A stretch of DNA of 64,000 nucleotides. It comes from Flavobacteriaceae bacterium UBA4022. GTDB taxonomy: Bacteria > Bacteroidota > Bacteroidia > Flavobacteriales > Flavobacteriaceae. Below are positions 63,916 to 64,000 of the stretch, in pieces. The stretch lies in contig DGAU01000014.1 in the NCBI GenBank assembly GCA_002384055.1, positions 144,376 through 208,375 of the forward strand, in the 5' to 3' direction. Position 1 is the stretch's first letter. Each line of letters starts with the position of its first letter. Under the pieces are notes generated by a model, which saw only the letters and a list, made by a program, of their open reading frames with translations, did no database searches and was not told where the DNA came from. The position numbers and the translations under genes were made by a program.

Positions 63916-64000
63916 TTAATTTGTGACGTCCCCCAATGTGAATACACCGTTGACGCCATTTTCACTCATCATAACCTGGGCATCAAAGTTGGGCATCAGC
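63916..64000 (-). CDS. 3' end of an unidentified gene upstream of the MauG-type gene (partial)
   Basis: The minus-strand frame reads ...LMPNFDAQVMMSENGVNGVFTLGDVTN-stop, with the stop at 63918-63916, and runs off the window edge. Three bases separate it from the dihaem gene. MbnP-type copper-binding partners of MauG/MbnH enzymes are often encoded immediately upstream, and this short tail would be compatible, but 27 residues cannot establish it. Confidence 0.4.
   Translation of the reverse strand, partial: LMPNFDAQVMMSENGVNGVFTLGDVTN

Noticed and set aside
1..64000. CRISPR arrays, insertion sequences, prophage or toxin-antitoxin systems
   Set aside because: No regularly spaced direct repeats, transposase or integrase motifs, or paired small toxin/antitoxin genes were seen.

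Overview
The window reads as a chromosome segment of a marine-type Bacteroidota, most likely family Flavobacteriaceae. Supporting signs are type IX secretion (T9SS) sorting domains of both A and B type, a PorP/SprF protein, a large TonB-dependent receptor, an ExbB/ExbD cluster next to rpoN and asnS, a SUF operon carrying DUF2480 and DUF3078 genes, several short-leader SxxC lipoproteins, a PiT transporter fused to a PhoU-like domain, and repeated -7 elements of the form TAnnTTTG, the Bacteroidetes primary-sigma signature. Coding density is high and nearly everything is chromosomal housekeeping or envelope biology. I saw no insertion sequence, prophage, CRISPR array or rRNA.

Layout. 1-2.6 kb: end of a probable nrdB and all of nrdA. 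2.6-10.5 kb (minus strand): PiT-PhoU phosphate transporter and phosphate-type porin, then a beta-helix lipoprotein with its TonB-dependent receptor; together these look like an outer-to-inner-membrane uptake locus, plausibly for phosphate. 10.6-14.7 kb: dGTPase and a secreted M36 metalloprotease. 14.7-21.2 kb: dxs, tadA, cold-shock protein, and an aspS-ClC-small membrane protein group. 21.3-27.9 kb: a self-contained TetR-TolC-adaptor-RND efflux operon with a recognisable promoter and candidate operator. 28-35 kb: prenyl synthase, 2-oxoglutarate dehydrogenase E1/E2, TatD hydrolase, asparaginase, tRNA-Ser(GGA). 35.5-44.8 kb: ExbB, a small membrane protein, two ExbD and a beta-barrel protein, facing a membrane protein, rpoN, asnS and an MMPL exporter. 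45-46.3 kb: pyrH-frr. 46.4-53 kb: a T9SS triad (type B-sorted giant surface protein, PorP/SprF, OmpA/PD40 protein). 53.3-54.5 kb: hflX. 54.5-62.7 kb: an eleven-gene minus-strand run containing sufA-B-C-D-S-E with two lipoproteins, a MIP18/DUF59 protein, DUF2480 and DUF3078. 62.8-64 kb: a MauG/CcpA-type dihaem lipoprotein and the C-terminus of an upstream partner.

I did not find a clearly novel defence or mobile system. The most promising leads are: the lipoproteins embedded in the SUF operon; the receptor/beta-helix lipoprotein pair beside the phosphate genes; the CxxC-containing ExbD cluster; the MauG-type gene with a cut-off partner; the TetR promoter/operator architecture with a probable leaderless GTG start; and an unexplained 100-codon open frame beside tRNA-Ser.
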